64,000 nucleotides of DNA from positions 1 to 64,000 of the forward strand of contig CATWQE010000002.1 in NCBI GenBank assembly GCA_958352855.1, given 5' to 3'. A model generated the notes under the pieces. It was not told the origin of the DNA. It saw nothing but the letters and a program-made list of their open reading frames with translations, and made no database searches. Position 1 is the stretch's first letter, and the number at the start of each line of letters is the position of its first letter. Positions 34,949-43,421 of the stretch are shown one piece after another. A program made the position numbers and the translations under genes. This DNA is from an uncultured Bacillota bacterium (GTDB taxonomy: Bacteria > Bacillota > Clostridia > Lachnospirales > Lachnospiraceae).

Positions 34949-35707
34949 TTAAAACACTGACTCCACCAGCATCTTCGTATATTCCTCTTTTGGATTCAAA
35001 ATCACCTCATCCGGTGTTCCTTCTTCCACAATCCTGCCATCCTTCATCACCAGCACCCGGTCACAAAACTGCTGTACCAGAGCCAGATTATGGCAGATAA
35101 ACAAATAGGAAATCTGATATTCCTTGCGAAAAGCATCCAAAAGCTCCATAATCTGCTGCTGCACTGTCACATCCAGGGCGCTGGTAGCCTCATCACAAAT
35201 CACGATTTTGGGTTTCACAGCCAGGGCTCTTGCAATGGCTGCCCTCTGGCACTGTCCACCACTTACCTCATGGGGATAACGGTCATAAAACTCTTCCGAA
35301 AGCCCACACTGTCCTAAAAGCTCCAGAACCCGTTTCTTCGCTTCTGCCTTTGGCACACCACTGTTTCTCAGGCTCTCTCCGATTCCATGCCCCAGGGATC
35401 TCCTGGGATCAAAGGAAGATACCGGATTCTGGAAAATCATCTGCATATTTTTATAGACTTGCCTGAGTGCTTTTCCTTTCTTCCCGGTAATCTCTTCTCC
35501 ACAGAGGAAAATACTTCCTTCTGTAGGATCTATTAGTCTGGTAATTGCCCTTGCAAGCGTGCTTTTCCCACTTCCGGATTCTCCTACAATTCCCAGAGTT
35601 TCTCCCTGAAAGAGCTGAAACTGAATATGTTTTATTGCTGTAAAGTCTGCCTTTCCCTCTGTTACAAAGGTTTTTGTTAAATCCTTCACTTCTAAAACTG
35701 TTTCCAT
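34949..35707 (-). CDS. ABC transporter ATP-binding protein (NikE/OppF type), first importer
   Basis: The 252-residue ATPase has Walker A GESGSGKST, signature VSGGQCQRA, Walker B IVICDEATSALD and the H-loop ICHN. GGAGG lies 6 bases before the ATG. It directly follows the OppD-type ATPase gene and closes the first importer unit. Confidence 0.93.
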   Translation of the reverse strand: METVLEVKDLTKTFVTEGKADFTAIKHIQFQLFQGETLGIVGESGSGKSTLARAITRLIDPTEGSIFLCGEEITGKKGKALRQVYKNMQMIFQNPVSSFDPRRSLGHGIGESLRNSGVPKAEAKKRVLELLGQCGLSEEFYDRYPHEVSGGQCQRAAIARALAVKPKIVICDEATSALDVTVQQQIMELLDAFRKEYQISYLFICHNLALVQQFCDRVLVMKDGRIVEEGTPDEVILNPKEEYTKMLVESVF

Positions 35708-36490
35708 CTATGACCTCCGTAATCTGGGTACTGCAGATAAAAGTTTCCTGGTATACTCATTTTGGGGATTCTGCAAAACCGCTGTTGTCTCTGCATATTC
35801 CATAATCCGTCCTTCCTTTAACACCAGAACAGTGTCAGCAACTGCAGAAACCACACCAATATCATGAGTCACCAAAATAATGGCTGTGCCAAACAGCTCT
35901 CTTAGAGCCAGCATTTCCTGTACTACCTGCCGCTGCACTGCTACATCCAGGGCGCTGGTGGGCTCATCTGCCAGAAGCACCGGTGGTTCCATAAGCATGG
36001 CAATGGCAATCCCCACTCTCTGGTTCATGCCACCGGATAATTCAAAGGGATAACTATTCCAGATTCGTTCCCCATTCTGAAATTTCAGTTTTTCAAATAA
36101 CCCCAATGCCTTTTCCTTTGCCTGCTCTCTGGACATTTTTTTGTGAGCAGTAATACTTTCATAAATCTGCTCTCCTATGGTGCGGATCGGACACAGGGAT
36201 GCCCCTGCGTCCTGAAAAATCATACCAATCTTTTCTCCACAGATTTTCTGCATTTCTCTCCTTGACAAGTCTGGAAGATTTTTCTCCTGAAACCAGATAT
36301 CTCCTCTGGTCACCATTCCGCTATTTCCCAGAAGACCCATGGCTGCCTTTAAAAGCGTGCTTTTCCCACTTCCGGATTCTCCTACGATTCCCAGAATTTC
36401 TCCCGAACGCAGAGAAAAACTCACATCATGAATCACTGCCTGTCCGTCAAAAGAAATGTCCACAGAATCATAACTTAGTATTTCCTTCAT
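35708..36490 (-). CDS. ABC transporter ATP-binding protein (NikD/OppD type), first importer
   Basis: The 260-residue ATPase has Walker A GESGSGKST, signature LSGGMNQRV and Walker B VLLADEPTSALD. It lacks the C-terminal extension of OppD, as in nickel-type importers. The start at 36490 (AAGGA 8 bases upstream) is preferred to an ATG at 36511. It follows the binding-protein gene by about 25 bases. Confidence 0.93.
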   Translation of the reverse strand: MKEILSYDSVDISFDGQAVIHDVSFSLRSGEILGIVGESGSGKSTLLKAAMGLLGNSGMVTRGDIWFQEKNLPDLSRREMQKICGEKIGMIFQDAGASLCPIRTIGEQIYESITAHKKMSREQAKEKALGLFEKLKFQNGERIWNSYPFELSGGMNQRVGIAIAMLMEPPVLLADEPTSALDVAVQRQVVQEMLALRELFGTAIILVTHDIGVVSAVADTVLVLKEGRIMEYAETTAVLQNPQNEYTRKLLSAVPRLRRS

Positions 36491-36516
36491 GTCCTCTTTC
36501 CTTTTCATCAAAAGCT

Positions 36517-38097
36517 TTACTCTGCAGGAGCCAGCTGGGCTGTAATTTCATAAAAATCACATGGATGTGCTGTTAAACCTTTTACAGAGGACTTGCTGAT
36601 CATGCTCATTTTCAAATGAGAACAGAATACAAAGGCATTATCATCCAAAATCGTCTGCTGCATTTCTACTGCCAGCTCACTTCTTCTTTCTGTATCAAAG
36701 GTTTTTGCCATTTCCTTCTCTAATTCTTCCAATTTGTCACTGTGGTATTTTCCGTTATTCACTGCGGAGCTGTCCAGGCAATGCGTGGTAAAGAAATATT
36801 CCGGATCTCCTGTAGGCGCTGTTACCATGGCGCTTGCATACACATCCCAGGCTGTGGAATCGGTTCGGATGCTGTTGTGATCGGCTGTACTGTTAATCTG
36901 TACATCCATACCAATCTCTTTTAACGTAGCCTGTGCGGATTCTGCCAGAAGCGGTAGTTCCTGGCGGCTTGGATAAGTAAGCCAGCGGATGGTTAAATCT
37001 TTGCCATCCTTCTCTCTGATACCATCTCCATCTTCATCGACCCATCCTGCTTCTTCCAGTACTTTTTTCGCTCCTTCTGCATCGCAGGTCTCCGTAGTAA
37101 CCGCGTCTCCTCCAAATTCAAAGCTGTCGGGATAGGTTCCCACTGCCGGATAACCATTTCCCTCTAACAGGGTATTTACAAAGCCTTCCTTGTCAATTCC
37201 CATAGCAATAGCTTTTCGTACTGCCGGATCCTGAATCACAGGACTTTCAAAATTCATATGAGCGAAAAATGCCCTGCTGGTAGCGCAGCTTGAAAAGGTA
37301 TAATCATCATTTTCAAACAAAGGATAGCTGGCGTAAGGCATACCGTAAGCCCCATCGATTTCTCCTGACTGCAATGCCATGGTAAGGGTATCTCCATCAG
37401 AAATGGTGCGTACTGTAATTTCGTCAAAACCAGGCTCTCCATCCCAGTATTCTTCATTCTTCACCAGATTTAACTGTTCTCCGGAAACCAGAGATTTTGC
37501 AATATACGGGCCAGTACCGGCTACAATACCATCCTCAGTAACCCCTGCTTCCATATCAATAATGCATCCATATGGATCGCTTAAATAGTTCAGGAGGGTT
37601 GGCTTTGGCTCTGTGGTTTTAATGGTCACAGTCTGTCCTTCTGCAGTAATGGTATCAATCATTAAGTCTCCTTTTGCACGCTCATGGACTTCTATCAGAT
37701 GCTCCAGACATTCTTTGACTGCCTGTCCGTCCAGGGCTCTTCCACTTGAAAACTTCACCCCATCCTGCAAGGTAATTTTCCAGGTAAGCTCATCCACATT
37801 TTCGTAATCCTTTGCAAGCCATGGCTGGATTTCCATGGAATCTGAATACTTAAACAAGGTTTCTCCCACTCCGTAGCGGATGCATGCCCATCCGGCATAA
37901 GCATTGTGGGGGTTCACATCCGGCTCCTCATTTTCCGGATTAAAGGTGGTATCTCCAAATACAAAGGTTTTCTTTTCTGCAGTCCCCGAAGCACTTCCAG
38001 AATTGGTATTCTTTTCTCCAGCGCCGCATCCCGCCAACAGTCCTGTGCCCAGGCATACTGCCATGAAAAGCGCTGCAAATCTCACTTTGTTTCTCAT
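36517..38097 (-). CDS. Family-5 solute-binding lipoprotein (nickel/peptide type), first importer
   Basis: The 526-residue lipoprotein has a signal peptide ending at Cys24 (GLLAGCGAG), then the SBP_bac_5 fold (FVFGDTTFNPENEEPDVNPH; LTWKITLQDGVKFSSGRAL) with EAGWVDEDGDGIREKDG as in its tandem neighbour. The two binding proteins share fold and phrases but differ widely, so they probably bind related, not identical, ligands. The start at 38097 has AAAGGG 7 bases upstream; the long extension to 38208 has no ribosome site and overlaps the permease gene. Confidence 0.92.
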   Translation of the reverse strand: MRNKVRFAALFMAVCLGTGLLAGCGAGEKNTNSGSASGTAEKKTFVFGDTTFNPENEEPDVNPHNAYAGWACIRYGVGETLFKYSDSMEIQPWLAKDYENVDELTWKITLQDGVKFSSGRALDGQAVKECLEHLIEVHERAKGDLMIDTITAEGQTVTIKTTEPKPTLLNYLSDPYGCIIDMEAGVTEDGIVAGTGPYIAKSLVSGEQLNLVKNEEYWDGEPGFDEITVRTISDGDTLTMALQSGEIDGAYGMPYASYPLFENDDYTFSSCATSRAFFAHMNFESPVIQDPAVRKAIAMGIDKEGFVNTLLEGNGYPAVGTYPDSFEFGGDAVTTETCDAEGAKKVLEEAGWVDEDGDGIREKDGKDLTIRWLTYPSRQELPLLAESAQATLKEIGMDVQINSTADHNSIRTDSTAWDVYASAMVTAPTGDPEYFFTTHCLDSSAVNNGKYHSDKLEELEKEMAKTFDTERRSELAVEMQQTILDDNAFVFCSHLKMSMISKSSVKGLTAHPCDFYEITAQLAPAE

Positions 38098-38119
38098 TGT
38101 TTTTCCCTTTCGTAATGTT

Positions 38120-38986
38120 TTATTTTCTGCGGCTGTTTCTTGGGTCCAGATAATCCCGGACTGTATCACCCAGCAGATTAAAAATAACCACAACAATAAA
38201 AATCGCAATTCCAGGGCCCATAATAACCCAGGGATAGGTCTGGAGCATGCTCCTTCCCCCGCTCATCATATTTCCCAGCTCCGCAGCAGGCGGCTGGGCT
38301 CCTAATCCCAGGAAAGAAAGTCCGGCAAGCTCCATAAGCATGGTTCCAATATCCAGCATGGCCGTCACCAGAATCGGTCCTGCGCAGTTTGGCAAAATAT
38401 GTTTTACAATGATTTGCCAGGAGGTATTTCCCGCCAGTTTTGCCGCTGAAATATAGCTGGCATTCTTCTGCGCCAGAGTCTGGCTTCTGGCAATTCTGGC
38501 ATATTTAGGCCAGCTAATCACAGCCAGAGCCAGCACTGCATTTTTCAGTCCCCCATTTAACAAGGCTGCGATTGCCATGGCAAAAACCAGGCCTGGAAAT
38601 GCCAGACAGATATCGGAAATCCGCATTACAACTGCATCCAGCATTCCTCCATAATACCCACATAAAACTCCAACTATAGTTCCCGCCACAGTGATAATCA
38701 CCACCAGAGAAAGGGTTGCCAGCACACTGGTTTGAAGTCCCACTAAAATCCTGGAAAACATACCACGCCCAAAGCGGTCTGTTCCGGCAAGATGCTCTCC
38801 TCCCGGGGGCAGCAAGGAAGCCGCCATATCCTGGGCATTGGTGTCATAGGGACATAGCTGTTTTGCAAAAATCGCTGTCAGAAGCAAGGCTGCTGCCAGT
38901 GCAAGAAATACAAGCAGCCTTACTTTTACATAGCTTTTCTTCACTTTCTGTTTCCGCACAGTTGGTGTACGTTTTCTCTCATTCAT
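38120..38986 (-). CDS. ABC transporter permease (NikC/DppC type), first importer
   Basis: The 288-residue permease has a basic N-terminus, the OppC_N segment (PPGGEHLAGTDRFGRGMFSR) and six helices with the loop AAKLAGNTSWQIIVKHILPN. The ATG overlaps the NikB-type stop (ATGA) and has GGAGGTGA upstream. Confidence 0.93.
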   Translation of the reverse strand: MNERKRTPTVRKQKVKKSYVKVRLLVFLALAAALLLTAIFAKQLCPYDTNAQDMAASLLPPGGEHLAGTDRFGRGMFSRILVGLQTSVLATLSLVVIITVAGTIVGVLCGYYGGMLDAVVMRISDICLAFPGLVFAMAIAALLNGGLKNAVLALAVISWPKYARIARSQTLAQKNASYISAAKLAGNTSWQIIVKHILPNCAGPILVTAMLDIGTMLMELAGLSFLGLGAQPPAAELGNMMSGGRSMLQTYPWVIMGPGIAIFIVVVIFNLLGDTVRDYLDPRNSRRK

Positions 38987-39927
38987 GCTGCTTCACCTCC
39001 CAGGCGGATTCTCGGGTCCAGGAACCGATAGGAAAGGTCTGTAATCAGATTGACACAGACATAAATAATTGCCATCCACATCACATAGGCCTGAATCATG
39101 GGATAATCCCTCATATTAATGGCATCCACTGCCAGCTTTCCCACACCGTCCCACAAAAAAATAGATTCTACAATAGCAGTTCCCCCAAGGAGACTTCCTA
39201 TGGACAGGGTAAGCAAGGTAAGAATGGTCACCAGACATGCCCGAAGCACGCTCTTCCAAAGAGTAACCAAAAAGCGGACTCCTCTTGCCTGTGCCCCTAC
39301 CACATAATCCTTACTAAGTTCATCCAAAACCGCTGCCCTTACCTGTCTCAGATATTTGGCAGACATGGCAATCGCCAGGGTAAAAGCAGGAAGTGCCACG
39401 CTCTGTATACTAAGTCCATTGGCAATCACCGGAAAGATGGGGATGCGTATGGAGAAAAAATACATGAGCAACAGGGCTACGAAAAAGTTCGGCATGCTAT
39501 TTCCAATAAAACTGCATACTCTAATCAAATAATCTGTAACACGATTCTGTTTGACTGCCGCCAAAATCCCAAGCGGTATGGAAATCACAATGGTGAGCAG
39601 TATGGATACTACAGTAAGTAAAAGGGTTGCCGGCAATTTAGAAAGAAAGGTGGGAAGCACTTCCTTTCCTGAAATATAGCTGGTTCCCATATCTCCTGTC
39701 AGCAAGTTTCCAAGCCATACAACGTATTGGGTCAGAAAGGGTTTATCAAGTCCCAGCTCTGCCCTGGCATTGTCTATTACTTCCTGAGAAACCACCATCC
39801 CTGTATTTTCCATTTTCTGCAGCACAGCATCACTGCCTGCAAGCCGCATCATGCCAAAGGACAGAAAGGTAATCACCAGTAAAATGGGAATCAACTGCAA
39901 CAGGCGCTTTACCACATATTTTTTCAT
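38983..39927 (-). CDS. ABC transporter permease (NikB/DppB type), first importer
   Basis: The 314-residue permease begins MKKYVVKRLLQLIPILLVIT and has the family's large loop and six helices with the loop VVGAQARGVRFLVTLWKSVL. Start 39927 overlaps the stop of the hydrolase-methyltransferase gene (TAATG), so translation of the two is coupled. Confidence 0.93.
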   Translation of the reverse strand: MKKYVVKRLLQLIPILLVITFLSFGMMRLAGSDAVLQKMENTGMVVSQEVIDNARAELGLDKPFLTQYVVWLGNLLTGDMGTSYISGKEVLPTFLSKLPATLLLTVVSILLTIVISIPLGILAAVKQNRVTDYLIRVCSFIGNSMPNFFVALLLMYFFSIRIPIFPVIANGLSIQSVALPAFTLAIAMSAKYLRQVRAAVLDELSKDYVVGAQARGVRFLVTLWKSVLRACLVTILTLLTLSIGSLLGGTAIVESIFLWDGVGKLAVDAINMRDYPMIQAYVMWMAIIYVCVNLITDLSYRFLDPRIRLGGEAA

Positions 39928-41624
39928 TAGAAACCTTCCTTCTTTCCGCACAGAGTAAAAAGAGGTACCGGATTATAAAACTCATCCTTTTCCACATAAA
40001 TCCGCCTGCTCACTCCCAAATCCAGAGAAAGCTCCTGGATTCCCAGTTTTCCCAGAGTCTCCACATCCCATGCCGGTCTTACATAATTGCTGATGGGAAG
40101 CTGCTTCTTTATATTTTCGTTTTCCTGAAGCATTTCCATTCCCAGGGTATTATGCGTATGTTTTTCTGGAAGGCTGGCAGTATCTGTGGCATCATAAGCC
40201 CCATAATTGGCGTCAAAGTTTAAAAGCACCCCGCCTTTTTTCAGCACTCTGCACCATTCCTCATAAGCCCTGGCAGCATCCGGCAAGGTCCAGGTCAGGT
40301 TTCTGGAAATAACCACATCAAAGGTCCCGTCTGGAAAGTTCAGGTTTTCAGCATCCATAACCTCAAAAACACATTCCACCTGTTCCTCTTTTGCCAGCTC
40401 TCTGGATTTCTCAATCATTTCAGGAGTTAAATCAGTACCAGTCACCTCATGTCCCTGTTTTCCAAGCAGAATGGTGAAAAAACCGGAACCACATCCCACA
40501 TCTAAGATTTTCAGTTTCCCTTTTGGCAAATATTTCCGGATTTCCAAAAGCCAGCGCTCTGACATCACACTGTGAAGCTCTGCCTTTCTCTGAAGCTTAA
40601 AGCTGCTGCTTCGTTTACTCCAATACCCTGCAATCCGTTCCTTCCTGCTGTCCGACTCCCTGGAAATCCGTCCATAAGCAATCACAGAGCCAGACTCCTG
40701 TACCGGCAGACAGCCTGTCTGATATAAAATGACACCACCGTATTCTGCCCGGCACACTTCCAGAATTTCCCCTTCATAATTCTTAATCACACCCAGGATT
40801 TCTCCCTGTTGTATCATATCCCCAGGTTTCTTACCCGGATACCACAGCCCTTGCTCATTGGCTGCCTGATAGCACACATCCTTTACTTCCAGAGGGTAAT
40901 AATTGCGATAATCCTTTTCTCCCTGATAAATTCCAAGATGGCAGAGAATATTCCGAACATCTCTTCTGGTGGAATGACTCTCTTCTTCTGTCCATCCTCC
41001 CATTTGTCCCCGCTCAATGAGGATACTCGGAATCCCAAGAGACGCCGCATAATTATAACAGCCGCCCATAGGAACACTGGAAGCCACCATATAAGGCAGG
41101 TCTGCCTGCTGCGCCATTTCCCTGGATGCAGTCACCACTGCTTCAGATGCTGCCCCTGCATAGTACACATAAGGAGTAAGCTGTTCATTGCTGTCTCCGC
41201 TATGAAGGTCAATATAGTAATCTGCAACACTTAAAAGCTCTTTTTCTATGGCATAGGCCAGACGTTCTGACCAGGTGCCTTCTTTTTTCCCTGGAAATAC
41301 CCGGTTCAGATTCTTTTTGTCAGCATAAGACTCACTTCCGCTTCGCTTTTCAAAAGCCTCCCGGTTTACCACTTTTACAAGAACTACCGTTCCTGCTATC
41401 TTTCTAACGTCCAGCCGGTCTGCCAATTCCATGGCAGCCTGGATTCCCACATATTCCTCCGCATGAATTCCCGCGGTAATCAGAACTGTTTTTCCCGGCT
41501 TTTCCCCATGCAAAATAGCTGCCGGAAGCTGAAATTCTCCCTCTCCTATTGTCAAAAATCCATTCTTCTTCTGTCCTGGTTTCACAATAAAGTTTCCAAG
41601 ACAAAATGCTTTCTTATTTTCCAT
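39927..41624 (-). CDS. Fusion of aspartoacylase/AstE-like zinc hydrolase and SAM methyltransferase
   Basis: A 565-residue two-domain protein. Residues about 25-320 are a succinylglutamate desuccinylase/aspartoacylase-like zinc hydrolase: ligands H54 and E57 (GIHAEEY) and H141 (DLHSGDSNE), substrate loop NLNRVFPG, catalytic E204 (ILIERGQ) and a C-terminal barrel. Residues about 332-565 are a class I methyltransferase: motif I ILDVGCGSG (373-381), acidic D398 (GTDLT) and SRNLTWTLPD. Both sites look intact. It heads the first importer operon and overlaps the permease start. It would hydrolyse an amide or acyl bond and methylate a product of the imported ligand. Start 41624 is read-from sequence; its ribosome site AAGGA is 12 bases off. 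Confidence 0.88.
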   Translation of the reverse strand: MENKKAFCLGNFIVKPGQKKNGFLTIGEGEFQLPAAILHGEKPGKTVLITAGIHAEEYVGIQAAMELADRLDVRKIAGTVVLVKVVNREAFEKRSGSESYADKKNLNRVFPGKKEGTWSERLAYAIEKELLSVADYYIDLHSGDSNEQLTPYVYYAGAASEAVVTASREMAQQADLPYMVASSVPMGGCYNYAASLGIPSILIERGQMGGWTEEESHSTRRDVRNILCHLGIYQGEKDYRNYYPLEVKDVCYQAANEQGLWYPGKKPGDMIQQGEILGVIKNYEGEILEVCRAEYGGVILYQTGCLPVQESGSVIAYGRISRESDSRKERIAGYWSKRSSSFKLQRKAELHSVMSERWLLEIRKYLPKGKLKILDVGCGSGFFTILLGKQGHEVTGTDLTPEMIEKSRELAKEEQVECVFEVMDAENLNFPDGTFDVVISRNLTWTLPDAARAYEEWCRVLKKGGVLLNFDANYGAYDATDTASLPEKHTHNTLGMEMLQENENIKKQLPISNYVRPAWDVETLGKLGIQELSLDLGVSRRIYVEKDEFYNPVPLFTLCGKKEGF

Positions 41625-41654
41625 ATATCTAAACGTTCCTTTTCTATTTCTAAC

Positions 41655-41684
41655 CTGCGGTACACTTTCTCTATTGTACCGCAG
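41655..41684. promoter_or_regulatory. 10-bp perfect inverted repeat in the promoter of the first importer unit
   Basis: CTGCGGTACA (41655-41664) and TGTACCGCAG (41675-41684) form perfect arms around a 10-bp spacer, centres 20 bp apart. On the minus strand a -10-like TACAAT (41673-41678) lies inside. The site is 31-60 bases before the fusion gene's start and looks like a repressor operator, though an RNA hairpin is possible. Confidence 0.7.
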
Positions 41685-41800
41685 TAAGTTTATCAAAAAT
41701 ACGCTGCGCTCACAAGCCCTGTAGGGGGATATGAACCTTCAAAATCTTTGAAAACAAGCAAAAAATCTCCTGTTTTTTACAGAAAATCCTTATTTTATCT

Positions 41801-41854
41801 TGCATACCGGCCCATTTCAACGTATTATATAAGAGGCGGAATGTGTTCCGCTTC
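41801..41854 (+). promoter_or_regulatory. Promoter and 5' hairpin of the CofE-like gene
   Basis: TTGCAT (41801-41806) and TATTAT (41823-41828) with a 16-bp spacer. Just after the expected start point, 41833-41841 pairs with 41846-41854 (core GCGGAA-TGTG-TTCCGC), giving a 5' stem-loop. Confidence 0.55.
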
Positions 41855-41888
41855 GAAATCTGATTGAAATCAATGGAGGGCACATAAA

Positions 41889-43097
41889 ATGGAATCTGTA
41901 AATCGTATGGTTGGAACCGTATCCAGAGGTGTGCGGGCACCGATTATCCGCGAAGGAGATAATCTGGCTGAAATCGTAGTAGACTGCGTATTAAAAGCAG
42001 CAGAAAGTGAAAAATTTGAAATTCGTGATAAAGATGTCATTGCTGTAACAGAAGCAGTTGTAGCAAGAGCACAGGGCAACTATGCCAAGGTAGATGATAT
42101 TGCAGCAGACGTAAAGGAAAAATTTGGAGATGACACTGTTGGTGTTCTGTTCCCGATTTTAAGCCGTAACCGTTTCTCTATCTGTCTGAAAGGAATTGCA
42201 AAAGGATGTAAAAAAATCGTCCTGATGTTAAGCTATCCTTCTGATGAAGTAGGAAACCATCTCATCGATCTGGATGTCATGGATGAAAAAGGCGTAAACC
42301 CATGGTCTGATGTTCTGACTGAAGAAAAATACAGAGAACTCTTTGGCTATGAAAAACACGTATTCACTGGCGTTGATTATGTAGAATACTACAAACAGTT
42401 GATTCAGGAAGCCGGCGCGGAAGTAGAAATCATTTTCGCAAACAATCCAAAGGCAATCCTGTCCTACACCAAGAGTGTTCTCACCTGTGATATCCACACA
42501 CGCCAGAGAACCAAACGTATCTTAAAAGCAAATGGCGCTGAGAAAGTCTATGCTTTAGATGATATTATGACACACAGCATCCATGGAAGTGGTTATAATG
42601 ATGCTTACGGTCTCCTTGGCTCTAACAAAGCTACCGAAGATACCGTAAAACTTTTCCCAATCAAATGTGAGGAAGTGGTTTCTGCTATTCACACTGCTAT
42701 GGTTGAAAAAACAGGTAAAAATGTGGAAGTCATGATTTATGGTGACGGTGCATTCAAAGATCCTGTAGGAAAAATCTGGGAGCTGGCTGACCCGGTTGTA
42801 TCTCCTGCCTATACCAAAGGACTTGAGGGTACTCCAAATGAAGTGAAATTAAAATATCTGGCTGACAATGATTTTGCAAATCTCTCCGGTGATGAATTAA
42901 AAGAGGCCATCAAAGAATACATCACAGAAAAAGACGAAAAAGCTGCCAGCTTAAAAGGTACTATGGTAACACAGGGAACTACTCCAAGACGTCTCACAGA
43001 CCTTCTTGGCTCTCTTGCTGACTTAACCTCCGGCTCCGGAGATAAAGGTACACCAATTATCTACATCCAGGGATATTTTGACAATTACGCAAAATAA
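41889..43097 (+). CDS. CofE-like gamma-glutamyl ligase family protein
   Basis: A 402-residue member of the F420-0:L-glutamate ligase family (PF01996-like): N-terminal TVSRGVRAPIIREGDNL, IRDKDVIAVTEAVVARAQGN, the LSRNRFSICLKGIAKG segment, and the metal/nucleotide region DDIMTHSIHGSGYNDAYGLL with YGDGAFKDP. True CofE adds glutamates to coenzyme F420, which this bacterial group is not known to make, so another gamma-glutamyl or amide ligation is likely. GGAGG lies 9 bases before the ATG. It is followed by a zinc-ribbon gene in the same unit. Confidence 0.85.
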   Translation: MESVNRMVGTVSRGVRAPIIREGDNLAEIVVDCVLKAAESEKFEIRDKDVIAVTEAVVARAQGNYAKVDDIAADVKEKFGDDTVGVLFPILSRNRFSICLKGIAKGCKKIVLMLSYPSDEVGNHLIDLDVMDEKGVNPWSDVLTEEKYRELFGYEKHVFTGVDYVEYYKQLIQEAGAEVEIIFANNPKAILSYTKSVLTCDIHTRQRTKRILKANGAEKVYALDDIMTHSIHGSGYNDAYGLLGSNKATEDTVKLFPIKCEEVVSAIHTAMVEKTGKNVEVMIYGDGAFKDPVGKIWELADPVVSPAYTKGLEGTPNEVKLKYLADNDFANLSGDELKEAIKEYITEKDEKAASLKGTMVTQGTTPRRLTDLLGSLADLTSGSGDKGTPIIYIQGYFDNYAK

Positions 43098-43161
43098 GGG
43101 TTTACACCAGAACCTGCTTCGGAGTACAATAGACTTATCAAAATAACAGGAGGTAAGAACT

Positions 43162-43356
43162 ATGGCAGTTATGGAAGGTTGTGAAAGCCAGTACAGAACA
43201 CCTGTACCAGAAGACAGGACATGCCCTGTATGCGGAAAAGAAGTAGAAGTATTTACCAACAGAGGACGTATTGTAGAAGATGCAGTTTGTCCATGTGGAT
43301 ATGTCTTTAAGGCAGAAGAACAGGAACCTCTGAAAGTAGAACGTACAGAAGAATAA
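43162..43356 (+). CDS. Small zinc-ribbon protein
   Basis: A 64-residue protein with two Cys pairs (CPVCGKEVEVF and CPCGYVF) about 20 residues apart, an acidic tail and no membrane segment. It could be a zinc-binding adaptor. AGGAGG lies 8 bases before the ATG. It follows the CofE-like gene by 65 bases and shares its terminator. Confidence 0.75.
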   Translation: MAVMEGCESQYRTPVPEDRTCPVCGKEVEVFTNRGRIVEDAVCPCGYVFKAEEQEPLKVERTEE

Positions 43357-43368
43357 GGAATAAGAAGT

Positions 43369-43413
43369 GCCTCCCGCCCATGGAAATCATTCCCGGGGCG
43401 GGAGGCAGTTCTT
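43369..43413 (+). terminator. Terminator of the CofE-like/zinc-ribbon unit
   Basis: An 11-bp GC-rich stem GCCTCCCGCCC (43369-43379) with 43396-43406 is followed by a T-rich tract. Confidence 0.85.
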
Positions 43414-43421
43414 TCTTCTGC

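Noticed and set aside
38716..39621. 301-codon plus-strand ORF
   Set aside because: Fully antisense to two overlapping permease genes with clear family motifs; composition is Cys/His/Ser-rich noise.
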